A DNA stretch of 64,000 nt from an uncultured Prevotellaceae bacterium. Lineage in GTDB: Bacteria > Bacteroidota > Bacteroidia > Bacteroidales > Bacteroidaceae. The notes beneath the pieces were generated by a model. The model ran no database searches, was not told the DNA's origin, and saw only the letters and a program-made list of their open reading frames with translations. A program made the position numbers and the translations under genes. Position 1 is the stretch's first letter. Each line of letters begins with the position of its first letter. Of this stretch, positions 8,775 to 17,017 are shown piece after piece. The DNA is taken from the NCBI GenBank assembly GCA_902778535.1, contig CACYYG010000016.1:63558-127557 (forward strand). Reading direction: 5' to 3'.

Positions 8775-10151
8775 TTAAGATACGTTGGTATCCCACTCGG
8801 TGCCTGCATCGCCGTTGTGGCCAGTCAGCTCGATGAAGAAGTTCTTGGCGGCGAAGAAAGGCTTCAGCTCCACCTCGATCTTGATGTCCTTCGTCTTGGG
8901 ATCCTGGTTGATGCCCTTGAGGTTATAGTTCTCAATGAGCTTGCCCGGGCCTTTGTAGTCGCTGAGGAAGTCGTGCACAGCCTGCTGCAGCTCGGCCTTG
9001 ACGGCGCTGTTCCAGTTGATGAAGGCTTCGTCGTTGAAGAAGTTCTGGAAAACCTTGCCAATCCAGTCGAAGGTGCGCACGATGGGATACTCCTGCAGAC
9101 CGATGGTAGCGCCGTTGTACAGCGAGCGGTTTGAGAAGGCCATAGTGCGGCCGTCTTCCTCGACCATGGGAATGACGCCCATGTCGATGATGGCTGCAAT
9201 CTCACTCTTGCGCAGATCCATGCGAGCGCCCTTGACGTTGCTCAGTGTGCCGTACTTCTTGCCGGCGCAGCCCTGTGCGATGACGGTCTCCTCGGTGTTC
9301 GTCATGCGGCCGGCGAGAGCTGCCGATGCGGGAACGTAGAGGTCGTCGTCCTCGTTGGCCAGCTCACTCTTCTTGCGGCCGAGGATGTAGTTGGCGGTCA
9401 TCACCACGTTGGCCATCTTGGCGTCCTGGCTCTGAATGTTGGCTTCGTCGAGCTCATCCTTCAGCATAGAGAAGTTGAGAGAGTCCTTGAAGTCGGTCAG
9501 CATGATGACCTTGTTGCGATAAGCCGTGTCGGCCCACATGCGGATGGTGTTGGCATCGCCGATGTATCCGGGCACGATGAGCAGCGAGTAGTTGTTCTTC
9601 AGGCTCAGACGGTCGTAGTATTTCTCCAGCTCGTCGCGGATGGCTAGCGTGTCCTCTGAGTCGTGGTACTCCAGCTCTTCCTTGTTCACATTCATCAGGG
9701 TGAGGCAGTCAATCTTGCCCTGTCCTGCGTTAGCGAAGAAGGAGTCGAGTGCGCGGTAGGTTATCTCCAGCTTGCGCACTTCGTCGTGAACGGTGAAGAG
9801 GTTGTTCTTCAGGTTCGTCTCGGCCTTGGCCAGCTTCTCCTTGCATTTCTCGATAATCTCCATGGGGTCGGATGATCCTTCCTCGAAGATGCTGACCCAG
9901 AGGGCGAGCTCGTTCTTCAGCTTCTTGCGAGCCTCTGCGTATGAGGCGTCGCCGAGGAAGATGTTCTTCACGGCCTTACGGCGCGGGTCCATGTTCTCAA
10001 CGCCCTTGATGAGGCCCTTGAGCAGCTGGAAGCCGCCGAACTTGTCAAGTCCGCCGATGCTGTCCTGCAAAAGTTGTCCCGGGTTTTGTATTTTCTCTTG
10101 AAGTTCGAGGGCCTGGCCCTGCTCTTCTTGTTTCAGTTCTTCTGCTGCCAT
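8775..10151 (-). CDS. tssC: T6SS contractile sheath large subunit TssC (VipB)
   Basis: A 458-residue protein that fits the Bacteroidetes TssC family. It has the central block YSLLIVPGYIGD and the C-terminal half with a long helix (AVKAELQQAVHDFLSDYKG) followed by the strand IKIEVELKPFFAAKNFFIEL, which interlocks sheath subunits. It starts 50 bp after tssB, and the two products form the sheath heterodimer around the Hcp tube in the cytoplasm. TssH later disassembles the contracted sheath. Confidence 0.93.
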   Translation of the reverse strand: MAAEELKQEEQGQALELQEKIQNPGQLLQDSIGGLDKFGGFQLLKGLIKGVENMDPRRKAVKNIFLGDASYAEARKKLKNELALWVSIFEEGSSDPMEIIEKCKEKLAKAETNLKNNLFTVHDEVRKLEITYRALDSFFANAGQGKIDCLTLMNVNKEELEYHDSEDTLAIRDELEKYYDRLSLKNNYSLLIVPGYIGDANTIRMWADTAYRNKVIMLTDFKDSLNFSMLKDELDEANIQSQDAKMANVVMTANYILGRKKSELANEDDDLYVPASAALAGRMTNTEETVIAQGCAGKKYGTLSNVKGARMDLRKSEIAAIIDMGVIPMVEEDGRTMAFSNRSLYNGATIGLQEYPIVRTFDWIGKVFQNFFNDEAFINWNSAVKAELQQAVHDFLSDYKGPGKLIENYNLKGINQDPKTKDIKIEVELKPFFAAKNFFIELTGHNGDAGTEWDTNVS

Positions 10152-10200
10152 AATAATCTATGGTTAAATTTTAAACTTTTAATTTTTTGATTTTTCAACT

Positions 10201-10656
10201 TTAATCAGCTGCCTCAAGTTCGGCCAGGAGGGCCTTGAGCGCATTCTTCAGGTTGCCTTTGGCTGCTTCGTCCTTGAGGGCGTTGCGCAGACCCTTGTTC
10301 TTCTCTAACTGGCGGATGACGCTGTTGTAGGCGTCAATCTTGCTCTTTGCTCCGTTCATCAGAGCGCTGTTGGCGATGAGAGCGTCGTCCTCGAAGTCCT
10401 TTATTGACTTAAAGTCGAAGTCCTCGAACACGGCACCGCCTTCCTCGTTCTCGAGGGCGACGTCCTTCTTTGAGGGCTGATAGTGCTCAAAGACGTCCTT
10501 CATGCTCTTGGCCTTGAAGCCTTCGCGGTCTTCGTCCGACTGCGGAGCCTCGTCGGTGAACTGGTCAGCATAGAGAGCTCGGTTTTGCGGGAACTCGATG
10601 ATGCCGTCTTGTGCCTCGACATCGAGCACTTTGGAAATAACAGTTTTTCTTGCCAT
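10201..10656 (-). CDS. tssB: T6SS contractile sheath small subunit TssB (VipA)
   Basis: The start is set at the ATG at 10656 (MARKTVISKVLDVE), because the 17 codons upstream fall in an A-rich leader. The product is 151 residues: an N-terminal strand region, an acidic middle, and a C-terminal helical part (ALMNGAKSKIDAYNSVIRQL, then Lys/Ala-rich helix). It pairs with TssC in the sheath. Identity rests on position directly before tssC, on size, and on fold pattern rather than on a single diagnostic motif. Confidence 0.88.
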   Translation of the reverse strand: MARKTVISKVLDVEAQDGIIEFPQNRALYADQFTDEAPQSDEDREGFKAKSMKDVFEHYQPSKKDVALENEEGGAVFEDFDFKSIKDFEDDALIANSALMNGAKSKIDAYNSVIRQLEKNKGLRNALKDEAAKGNLKNALKALLAELEAAD

Positions 10657-10710
10657 AGTTGTTTTGGTTTTATTGGTTAATAAAAAATAGGGTTTTTGAT
10701 GTACCATTGT

Positions 10711-10736
10711 GTACCCGGCAGAGAACCGCCGGGCAC
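10711..10736 (-). promoter_or_regulatory. Hairpin between tssH and tssB
   Basis: CCCGGC (10714-10719) pairs with GCCGGG (10728-10733), extended by partial pairing outside, loop AGAGAACC. It follows the tssH stop by a few bases. It may be a weak terminator or a processing site that separates low tssH from higher tssBC expression. Confidence 0.5.
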
Positions 10737-10742
10737 GCGGGG

Positions 10743-13178
10743 TTATTCAGCGGGTGCTTCCTCGGCGGGCTGCTCGTCGGCGGCCTTGCCCTTCTTTCCC
10801 TTCTTGGGCTTTTCAGGTGCTTCGGGTGCAGGTGCCTCCGGAGCTTCCTGCTCTACGGGCTCGGGCTTGGGCTGTGCAGGGTTGCCGGGAACGGTAGTCT
10901 CGTCGCCGTCAGGACTGTCGATGTCCCACTGTATCTGCCTGTTCTCCTCGTCGAACTTCATCGTGACGGTGTCGCCCGGCTCGATGGTACCTGCGATGAT
11001 GAGCTTCGACAGCGGACGGCGGATCTCCTTACGGATGATGCCCAGGATGGGACGTGCGCCGTAGTGGGCGTTGAAGCCTACGCTGGTGACATACTTGCGG
11101 GCCGTGTCGTCGATGACCAGTTTGATGTTCTGCTCGTTGAGTGTCTTCAGCAGGTTCTTGATGTGGATGTCGAAGATGCGGTTGATCATCTCGGTGGTGA
11201 TGGGCGAGAACGGCACGATCTCGGTCAGGCGTGCCAGGAACTCCGGACGGAAGTTGCCCTGCATCACCTCTAAGAGCTGGTCGTGTGTGGGCACCTTGCC
11301 TGCATCGAATGACTTGAAGATATAGTCTGATCCGATGTTTGACGTGAAGATGATGAGCGAGTTGGAGAAGTCGCCCACGCGTCCCAGGCGGTCGTGCAGC
11401 TTGCCTTCGTCGAGAATCTGGAGGAAGAGGTCGAAGACGCTCTTGTGGGCCTTCTCAATCTCGTCGAACAGCACAACGGAGTAGGGGTGCTGACGGATCT
11501 GGTTGACCAGCAGACCGCCCTCCTCATAGCCGACGTATCCCGGAGGTGCACCGTAGAGCAGTGCAACGGAGTGTTCCTCCTTGTACTCCGACATGTCGAA
11601 GCGCAGCATGGCCGTCTCGTCGTCGAAGAGGAAGTTAGCCAGACTCTTGGCCAGCTCGGTCTTACCTGTACCTGTCGGGCCGAGGAAGAAGAACGAGCCC
11701 ATGGGCTGGCCCTTCTTGTTCAGTCCTGAGCGGCTTTCGAAGATGGCGTCGAGGATGCTCTTGATGGCGTGTCCCTGTCCTACGACGCGCTGGTGCAGTA
11801 TCTGCTCGGCGTTGCTCAGCTTCTCGCGCTCCTCGCTCTGGATGTTACCCATAGGTATGCCCGTCATCTTGGCCACGACGTCGCGCACGGCGTCTTTCTC
11901 CAGCTTCTCCTTGATGGTGACGGCAGCACCGTCTTCAGCAATGGCAGCCATCTCGTTGTTGATCTTGGTGGAGGCCATGGCACGGTCGAGCAGGTCGAGT
12001 GCCGATGACGGCAGACGGCGGTCGGGCATGTAGCGCTTGGCCAGACGGACAATCTCAGCGGGCACCTCATCCTCGATGGGCATGTGGTGGAAGTCCTCGT
12101 AGCCCTTGCGCTTGGCCTGGATGATGGCGATGGCCTGCTCCTCGTTGGGCTCCTCTACGGTAATCTTCTCGAAGAAGCTGGTCAGCTCCTTGTCCTTCTC
12201 GATGTCCTTCGTATAGCCGTCGACGGTGGAGGTGATGACCACCTGCAGCTGGTTCTTCGACAGCAGCTTCTTCAGGCCGGGCAGGATGCCGTTCAGCGTC
12301 GACTGCTTGTCCTCCACGCGGTGGAAGTTCTCGATGACGAGCAGCGGCTGCGTCTGTGCCATCAGCTGTTCAGTGACCTGCTTGAAGCGGTCTTCTATCT
12401 CGCCCTTGTAGCTGACGCCCTGTGAGAGGGCAATGAGATCGAGCTCGTAGGGCTGCAGCGCCTCGAGTGATGCGGCCACCTTGCCGGCGCGGATGCGCTG
12501 CAGGATAGCATGTATGAGGCTGGTCTTGCCGACGCCTGTCTCGCCCACGATGAGCAAGTTGGCGCGGTCCTTACGAGCGAGAACCTCAGTCATTGAGCGC
12601 ACCTCGTCGTCGAAGCCTACGACATCCTCCTCGGGCAGTTCGGCCAGCATGTCGACGAAGAAGCCGCTGTCGGCAGCTGCTGCGGCAGCCTTTGAGGCGC
12701 CGCCTGCGGAAATGGTTCCGGATGCCGGCTTCACGGGAGCGCCGCTGCCAATCTGCTTCTTGATCTTGTCGGCAGAGAGGGTCAGCGTCTTCAGCTGCTC
12801 ATACGAGAAACCTACGCCCGGGCTGGCAAGTGCGGCCAGCAGGCACGGCCCGTTGATTTCGCCCAGTCCGGCCTTGTCGGCGATGTCCTGAGCTTCCTTC
12901 ACCACGTTCTGTGAGTCGTGCGACAGCTCAATGCCTTTCATGGGATAGGGCGACTTCTCACACTGTTTCATGCGCATGTCGGCCCAGTCCACCATGTAAT
13001 AGTAGTCTTCATCGAGGGTGTCCTCAATGTAGTTCACAAGCCCGGCGCTCTTGTGCAGCAGTGCACGCAGCAGGTGGGCGGGTTCAATCTTCGGCGACTT
13101 ATTGTCGGTAGCAAACGACTGTGCTATGTGCAACAGGTCGAATGGAAGATTGGCTAAAAGTTCAGCGTACTTGTCCAT
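10743..13178 (-). CDS. tssH: T6SS sheath-disassembly AAA+ ATPase TssH (ClpV)
   Basis: An 811-residue ClpB-family protein: N-terminal double Clp repeat (1-135), Ala-rich linker (150-175), first ATPase domain with Walker A GETGVGKT at 212-219, middle region, second ATPase domain with Walker A GPTGTGKT at 500-507 and Walker B VVLFDE at 568-573, sensor 2 GARP, then a disordered Pro/Glu/Lys tail of about 60 residues. It unfolds contracted TssBC sheaths for reuse. Odd: the first domain has VIEN (281-284) instead of a DE Walker B, and the usual paired arginine finger after the EKD motif is replaced by TSFFEK. The first domain thus probably binds but does not split ATP. It begins 26 bp after the NusG-like gene. 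Confidence 0.94.
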   Translation of the reverse strand: MDKYAELLANLPFDLLHIAQSFATDNKSPKIEPAHLLRALLHKSAGLVNYIEDTLDEDYYYMVDWADMRMKQCEKSPYPMKGIELSHDSQNVVKEAQDIADKAGLGEINGPCLLAALASPGVGFSYEQLKTLTLSADKIKKQIGSGAPVKPASGTISAGGASKAAAAAADSGFFVDMLAELPEEDVVGFDDEVRSMTEVLARKDRANLLIVGETGVGKTSLIHAILQRIRAGKVAASLEALQPYELDLIALSQGVSYKGEIEDRFKQVTEQLMAQTQPLLVIENFHRVEDKQSTLNGILPGLKKLLSKNQLQVVITSTVDGYTKDIEKDKELTSFFEKITVEEPNEEQAIAIIQAKRKGYEDFHHMPIEDEVPAEIVRLAKRYMPDRRLPSSALDLLDRAMASTKINNEMAAIAEDGAAVTIKEKLEKDAVRDVVAKMTGIPMGNIQSEEREKLSNAEQILHQRVVGQGHAIKSILDAIFESRSGLNKKGQPMGSFFFLGPTGTGKTELAKSLANFLFDDETAMLRFDMSEYKEEHSVALLYGAPPGYVGYEEGGLLVNQIRQHPYSVVLFDEIEKAHKSVFDLFLQILDEGKLHDRLGRVGDFSNSLIIFTSNIGSDYIFKSFDAGKVPTHDQLLEVMQGNFRPEFLARLTEIVPFSPITTEMINRIFDIHIKNLLKTLNEQNIKLVIDDTARKYVTSVGFNAHYGARPILGIIRKEIRRPLSKLIIAGTIEPGDTVTMKFDEENRQIQWDIDSPDGDETTVPGNPAQPKPEPVEQEAPEAPAPEAPEKPKKGKKGKAADEQPAEEAPAE

Positions 13179-13203
13179 ATTAACAATGTTTATGGGTTAA
13201 TAG

Positions 13204-13890
13204 TTATTCAATTGTTTCAATAAATGCAGAGGGAATATAGGCGGTGGCAATGCTACAGAGACCGCTGATGGCGACGATGACGCGCTGCTGTCCGGCCAGG
13301 CGGGCCACACGTCCCTCGACGCCGCAGAACGGACCGCCGATGACACGCACGGGGTCGCCGCTCTTGAAGTGGCATTGCCCGGGCTTCACAAGCCGCACAT
13401 GCTCACTCTCGGTGCTGGTTGCCAGCATGAAGTTGTGCATCTCACCGTCGGGAACCATCATTGGCGGGTTCTTGCCGTTTTCGGTGCTGAAGTGGTCGTA
13501 GTAGTAGGTGAGGAATGACAGCTGTGCCGTTTGCTTGATATACTCATCGGCTTTCTCTCGCGTGGTGTAGACGAAGATAATGTTGGGCACGAGCACTTCC
13601 TCTGTGCACACGCGCTTCTCGTTCTTGATTTTGTAGACCAGATGCGTAGGCAGATAGGAGTATGTGCCGTCCTCAATCATATACTCGTACGCGCGCCGCT
13701 CGCGTCCGTATGACGCGCGCATCACGTACCAATCTTTATTTGGGTCAGGTACATATTCCACCGACACCCCGGTCTGCTTATTCGTAGCCTTGGGGATGAT
13801 GCTGATGCCTTCGTTGGCAGCTCCGGTCCTTCCAGTGCACTTGTTTTCAGCACGATAGGTGCGGATATCCACATTAGCCAATGTGCTCAT
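13204..13890 (-). CDS. NusG-family specialised antiterminator (UpxY-like), first gene of the T6SS operon
   Basis: A 228-residue protein with an N-terminal extension of about 38 residues, a NusG N-terminal domain starting at DWYVMRASYGRERRAYEYM, and a C-terminal KOW motif (GDPVRVIGGPFCGVEGRV). Length and layout resemble the UpxY proteins of Bacteroides, which travel with RNA polymerase and allow reading through long operons. The ATG at 13890 is preferred over an in-frame TTG at 13929, since a TAACTTTG -7 box at 13939-13946 would put the transcript start near that TTG. It leads an operon with several hairpins and more than 13 kb in length, so control of its own operon is likely. Capsule genes, the usual UpxY targets, are not near. 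Confidence 0.85.
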   Translation of the reverse strand: MSTLANVDIRTYRAENKCTGRTGAANEGISIIPKATNKQTGVSVEYVPDPNKDWYVMRASYGRERRAYEYMIEDGTYSYLPTHLVYKIKNEKRVCTEEVLVPNIIFVYTTREKADEYIKQTAQLSFLTYYYDHFSTENGKNPPMMVPDGEMHNFMLATSTESEHVRLVKPGQCHFKSGDPVRVIGGPFCGVEGRVARLAGQQRVIVAISGLCSIATAYIPSAFIETIE

Positions 13891-13938
13891 ATCTGTCCTT
13901 TTGCTTTTTGATATGGCTATGAAAGCCAAAATCGCCTA

Positions 13939-13946
13939 CAAAGTTA
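13939..13946 (-). promoter_or_regulatory. Putative -7 promoter box of the T6SS operon
   Basis: TAACTTTG on the minus strand matches the Bacteroidetes TAnnTTTG -7 element. No clear TTTG -33 box lies 19-21 bp upstream in the surrounding A/T runs, so the promoter may need an activator. Confidence 0.5.
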
Positions 13947-14158
13947 GAAAAAAAATTAAGAAATCATTTTTTTTTTGTATGTTTTTTTATTGAGAATCTC
14001 TTTTTTTTCATAAAATGATAGGATTATTTCATTTAATGATAAGACCCTTTTGCCATATAAGAAGAAGTGTGCAATAAAAAATCCGACCTTCGGTTGAGCA
14101 TACCATTGCTCTTCGCTATCTCAATCAGCTTTATGAAGACAACTAAGAACGATGATGC

Positions 14159-14281
14159 CAAAGTGTTTCAGGACATCGGTAACACATGGAACAAAGTGTT
14201 CCAAAAATTTTCTGCCAACGAAACACTTTGTTTCTGGCTTAAAAACAAAGTGTTTTTACGGTCGAAACACTTTGTTTCAAG
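14159..14281. repeat. Intergenic array A: palindromic units with an ACACTTTGT core
   Basis: Four dyad units lie here: GGAACAAAGTGTTCC (14188-14202), GAAACACTTTGTTTC (14220-14234), an inverse copy near 14243, and GAAACACTTTGTTTC again near 14264. A half unit is at 14160. The last three are 21-23 bp apart. The stretch 13947-14429 has no gene I would accept; it holds A/T runs, this array and the long inverted repeat next to it. Confidence 0.7.
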
Positions 14282-14352
14282 CACAGATACAGTTATGGGA
14301 CTATTGCGTCAAACCCAAACTTATGCGGTTGGCAAAGTCAGGGTACAGGTAT

Positions 14353-14420
14353 AAAAAAATCTATCGATAGTTTCTTTCAAAAGTCACATGGTTTTGAAAA
14401 AAACTATCGATAGATTTTTT
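14353..14420 (-). terminator. 29-bp inverted repeat downstream of the DUF349 gene
   Basis: Two 29-nt arms, each containing CTATCGATAG, pair with one mismatch around the 9-nt loop GTCACATGG and end in six T on both strands. It begins 10 bp after the DUF349 stop, so it most likely ends that transcript and shields the T6SS promoter. The inner self-complementary CTATCGATAG in each arm would also suit a dimeric DNA-binding protein. Confidence 0.65.
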
Positions 14421-14429
14421 GAAGCAGTT

Positions 14430-16319
14430 TTACTCCTTTGCAGCGTTATCCTGATCGATGGCTTTAATCTTGTCCTTTACCAGCTGCATGTCGTCCTTCA
14501 GCTTCTGCATTTTGCGGTTCATCTCGTCGATGAGCGAGTTGCCTTTCTTTGAACTTGCACTGAGGAAACCAAGGTTGTTCTCGTAGGTCTGAACATCCTG
14601 CTTCATTTGGTCTAACTGGCGCACCAGACGGGCACGCTCACTATCGAGAGCACCTTCACCGCGCTCGGCCACCTGCTTCAGGTTGTCCTTGAACTTCGAC
14701 AGACGGCGGCGCTGCACACTGATGTTCAGGTCCTTGTACAGTTTGTCTAATACTTCATGATACTCCTCGTAGAGTTTGTCCTTTTCCTTGAATGGTACGT
14801 GACCGATGGCGTTGTACTCCTCGACGAGCTGCTGTACCTTGCCCTGCACGTCGTCGCCGCCCTCTTCGGCTACGGCCTTGATGCGTGCAATGACGTCGCG
14901 CTTCTTCTGCAGGTTCTCGCGCTCTTCGCCGCGCTGGCCTGCACCGGCGGCGTTGCGGGCCTCGAAGAACTTGTTGCAGGCACCCAGGAACTCCTCCCAC
15001 AGCTGGTCGCCCAGCTTCTTGGGCACCATGCCAATGGTCTTCCACTCCTTCTGCAGGGCGATGAGCTTGTCGCCAGTTGAGCGCCATTCGGTGCTGTCCT
15101 GCAGGGCCTTAGCCTTCTCAATGAGGGCACGTTTCTTCTCGGCGTTCTCCTTATAAGTGTCTTTGATGGCGCGAAAGTGCTCACCTTTGCTGGTGAAGAA
15201 TGTGTCGCAGGCGGCGCGGAAACGCTCGAAGATTTTCACGTTCATCTTCTGCGGAGCAAAGCCAATGGTCTTCCACTCGGCCTGCAGGGCGATGATTTCC
15301 TGCGTGTGGCGCTCCCAGTCGGCACTGCCTTTGTTCTCCTCGGCCAGGATGGCCTCAGCCTTCTCGCACAGGGCGGTCTTCTTCTCCAGATTCTCCTCCT
15401 CGCGTGCACGCAGACCCTCGAAGTGCTGCTGGTGGCGCTTGTTGATGACGGTGCTGGCGGCCTTGAAACGCTGCCACACCTCTTCGCGCAGCTCCTTGCT
15501 GACGGGACCTATCTCGCGATATTCCTGATGCAGCTTCTGCAGCTGGTGGAAGGCGCTGATGACATCGTTCTCGTCGGCCAGTTTCTCGGCAGCCTCACAC
15601 AGGCGTGTCTTGGCCTCGAGGTTCTTCTTGAAGTCCAACTCGCGGGCTTCGCTATTCAGCTTCAGCAGGTCGTAGAACTGCTCCACATAGAGCTGGTAGT
15701 TGCGCCACAGCTCGTTGGCTTTCTCAGCGGGCACGGCCTTGATGTCGCGCCACTCCTGCTGCAGGGCCTTGAAATCCTGATAGGTCTTGCTGGCTTCCTC
15801 GGGTGAGGTGACCATGCTCTTTATCTTCTCAATGATGGACAGCTTCTTCTTCAGATTCTCTTCCTTCTCAGCCTCCTGTTCACGGTAGAGCTGCTGCCTG
15901 CGCTCCTTGATGATGCCCATCTCGGCCTTGAAAACCTCCTCAGCCTCGTCGGGCGTGATTTGGTAAGCCTCGGGGTCGCCACCGCCTTCAATATACTCTT
16001 TAAGGCGGGCTTCACGCTCGGCAATGTGCAGCTTGTAGAAGACCGTCTTGAGGTAGTCCACCTCGTCCTTCTGCGGCATCTCTTCGCCGTGGGCCAGCTC
16101 CTTGACACGTTCCAGCACCTCAGCCTTTGTGGCGTAGGTCTTGGGCTCGACTGGAGCTTCTGAGACTTCTGAAACGGCTGTTGACTCTGGGATTTCCGGG
16201 GCTTCCGCAGTTTCCTGAACCTCAGGGGCTGCCTGTTCTTCTACTTTTTCTACTTCCTGGTTGGCCGTCTCTTCGATAGGCGAAGTGCTGACGGGAACAT
16301 TCTCTTGAGAGTCCATCAT
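14430..16319 (-). CDS. DUF349 repeat protein
   Basis: A 629-residue, highly charged helical protein with no signal peptide. Residues 1-70 are an acidic, disordered Glu/Pro/Val-rich leader. From about 160 to 560 there are at least five DUF349 units of about 70 residues, recognisable by repeated blocks like LQAEWKTIGFAPQK, LQKEWKTIGMVPKK and YNAIGHVPFKEKDKLYEEY, each with W-K/R-x-I-G and a following F/W. The C-terminal 70 residues are coiled coil. The family is common in Bacteroidetes and its function is not known to me. A TACTTTTG -7 box lies at 16369-16376. Two ATGs in tandem start the gene; either is possible. Confidence 0.85.
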   Translation of the reverse strand: MMDSQENVPVSTSPIEETANQEVEKVEEQAAPEVQETAEAPEIPESTAVSEVSEAPVEPKTYATKAEVLERVKELAHGEEMPQKDEVDYLKTVFYKLHIAEREARLKEYIEGGGDPEAYQITPDEAEEVFKAEMGIIKERRQQLYREQEAEKEENLKKKLSIIEKIKSMVTSPEEASKTYQDFKALQQEWRDIKAVPAEKANELWRNYQLYVEQFYDLLKLNSEARELDFKKNLEAKTRLCEAAEKLADENDVISAFHQLQKLHQEYREIGPVSKELREEVWQRFKAASTVINKRHQQHFEGLRAREEENLEKKTALCEKAEAILAEENKGSADWERHTQEIIALQAEWKTIGFAPQKMNVKIFERFRAACDTFFTSKGEHFRAIKDTYKENAEKKRALIEKAKALQDSTEWRSTGDKLIALQKEWKTIGMVPKKLGDQLWEEFLGACNKFFEARNAAGAGQRGEERENLQKKRDVIARIKAVAEEGGDDVQGKVQQLVEEYNAIGHVPFKEKDKLYEEYHEVLDKLYKDLNISVQRRRLSKFKDNLKQVAERGEGALDSERARLVRQLDQMKQDVQTYENNLGFLSASSKKGNSLIDEMNRKMQKLKDDMQLVKDKIKAIDQDNAAKE

Positions 16320-16368
16320 TTAACTGTTTTAAGTTACTGATTTTTTTGGGTAAATTCACAAAACGTGG

Positions 16369-16376
16369 CAAAAGTA
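16369..16376 (-). promoter_or_regulatory. Putative -7 box for the DUF349 gene
   Basis: TACTTTTG on the minus strand, 50 bp upstream of the start codon. The place of the -33 element is occupied by four 7-bp units (16386-16413). Confidence 0.5.
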
Positions 16377-16385
16377 CGAAAAAGT

Positions 16386-16413
16386 TAGGAGTTAGGTGTT
16401 AGGAGTAAGGAGT
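16386..16413. repeat. Heptamer tract between divergent promoters
   Basis: Four units in register: TTAGGAG, TTAGGTG, TTAGGAG, TAAGGAG. They overlap the expected -33 position of the DUF349 promoter. Confidence 0.75.
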
Positions 16414-16470
16414 TTTTTTTTATTCCATTATTGTTTTTTAACAGAAAATGAAAAAAATGCGGGTAAAGGC

Positions 16471-16501
16471 TTTGTCGTATCAGCTGTTTGTTGTACCTTT
16501 G
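16471..16501 (+). promoter_or_regulatory. Promoter of the cobalamin operon
   Basis: TTTG at 16471-16474, a 19-bp spacer, and TACCTTTG at 16494-16501: a full match to the Bacteroidetes -33/-7 consensus. Transcription would start near 16507, just before the riboswitch. Confidence 0.8.
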
Positions 16502-16507
16502 CACTCG

Positions 16508-16712
16508 CAAATACGGTGGTTCGGGCCCTTTGGGGCTTGATTAAAAGGGAAAGGGGTGTGAATCCCCTACTGTCCCGCAGCTGTGAGTCGCCTTACCAAC
16601 GGCGCAAGCATGATGTCACTGAGATTTTCGGGAAGACGCTTGCTGCCGAGCGACGAGTCAGAAGACCTGCCACTGTGTGGAAGCTTTATCGGCACCTCTG
16701 GGGTTAGGGCCG
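16508..16712 (+). ncRNA. Cobalamin (B12) riboswitch
   Basis: The conserved blocks occur in order: AAAAGGGAA, a GGGGTGTGAATCCCC stem, CTGTCCCGCAGCTGTGAG, and the B12 box GAGTCAGAAGACCTGCC at 16655-16671. It binds cobalamin and represses the uptake operon downstream. It is followed by a further 300-nt leader with other stems before the first gene. Confidence 0.93.
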
Positions 16713-16890
16713 ACATGGCATGCGCCCATAAAATGAACGAAAGGAACAGCAGACCCGCAGCCTGCAGGCTTGTTGTTTGGAATTATGAGTAAGAGAAGAC
16801 TCATTGTCTGGTTTTCAGCAACGCCCTTCCTCACGGACGAGGAACAGGTGAGAGTTGTTGCGACCATCAATTATGGCAATAAGGATGGCA

Positions 16891-16960
16891 CCTCGCTCCA
16901 GCCCGATGCAACCGCACCGTTTGACATAGTATTTGCGGCAGGCAGGGCTTTGGGGCGAGG
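16891..16960 (+). promoter_or_regulatory. Long hairpin in the riboswitch leader
   Basis: CCTCGCTCCAGCCC pairs with GGGC(TT)TGGGGCGAGG around a 40-nt loop, then CTTTCCTTTTC. It ends 58 bp before the first gene. It may be part of the expression platform (late attenuator) or a stem that hides a ribosome site. The rest of 16713-17017 shows no convincing gene. Confidence 0.45.
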
Positions 16961-17017
16961 CTTTCCTTTTCATTATCATTCAGGAAGACCTAATACTATT
17001 ACACATCCTTAATATTT

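Noticed and set aside
13204-13929. Longer NusG-like protein from the TTG at 13929
   Set aside because: The -7 box at 13939-13946 would put the transcript start at about that codon, and the next ATG at 13890 gives a normal leader.
14067-14354. Plus-strand frame of 95 codons between DUF349 and the T6SS operon
   Set aside because: It runs through the palindromic array A, has no recognisable domain and no promoter in that direction.
16770-17012. 80-codon frame in the riboswitch leader
   Set aside because: It overlaps the long stem, shows no family features and ends just before the real gene; a leader peptide cannot be excluded but is not supported.
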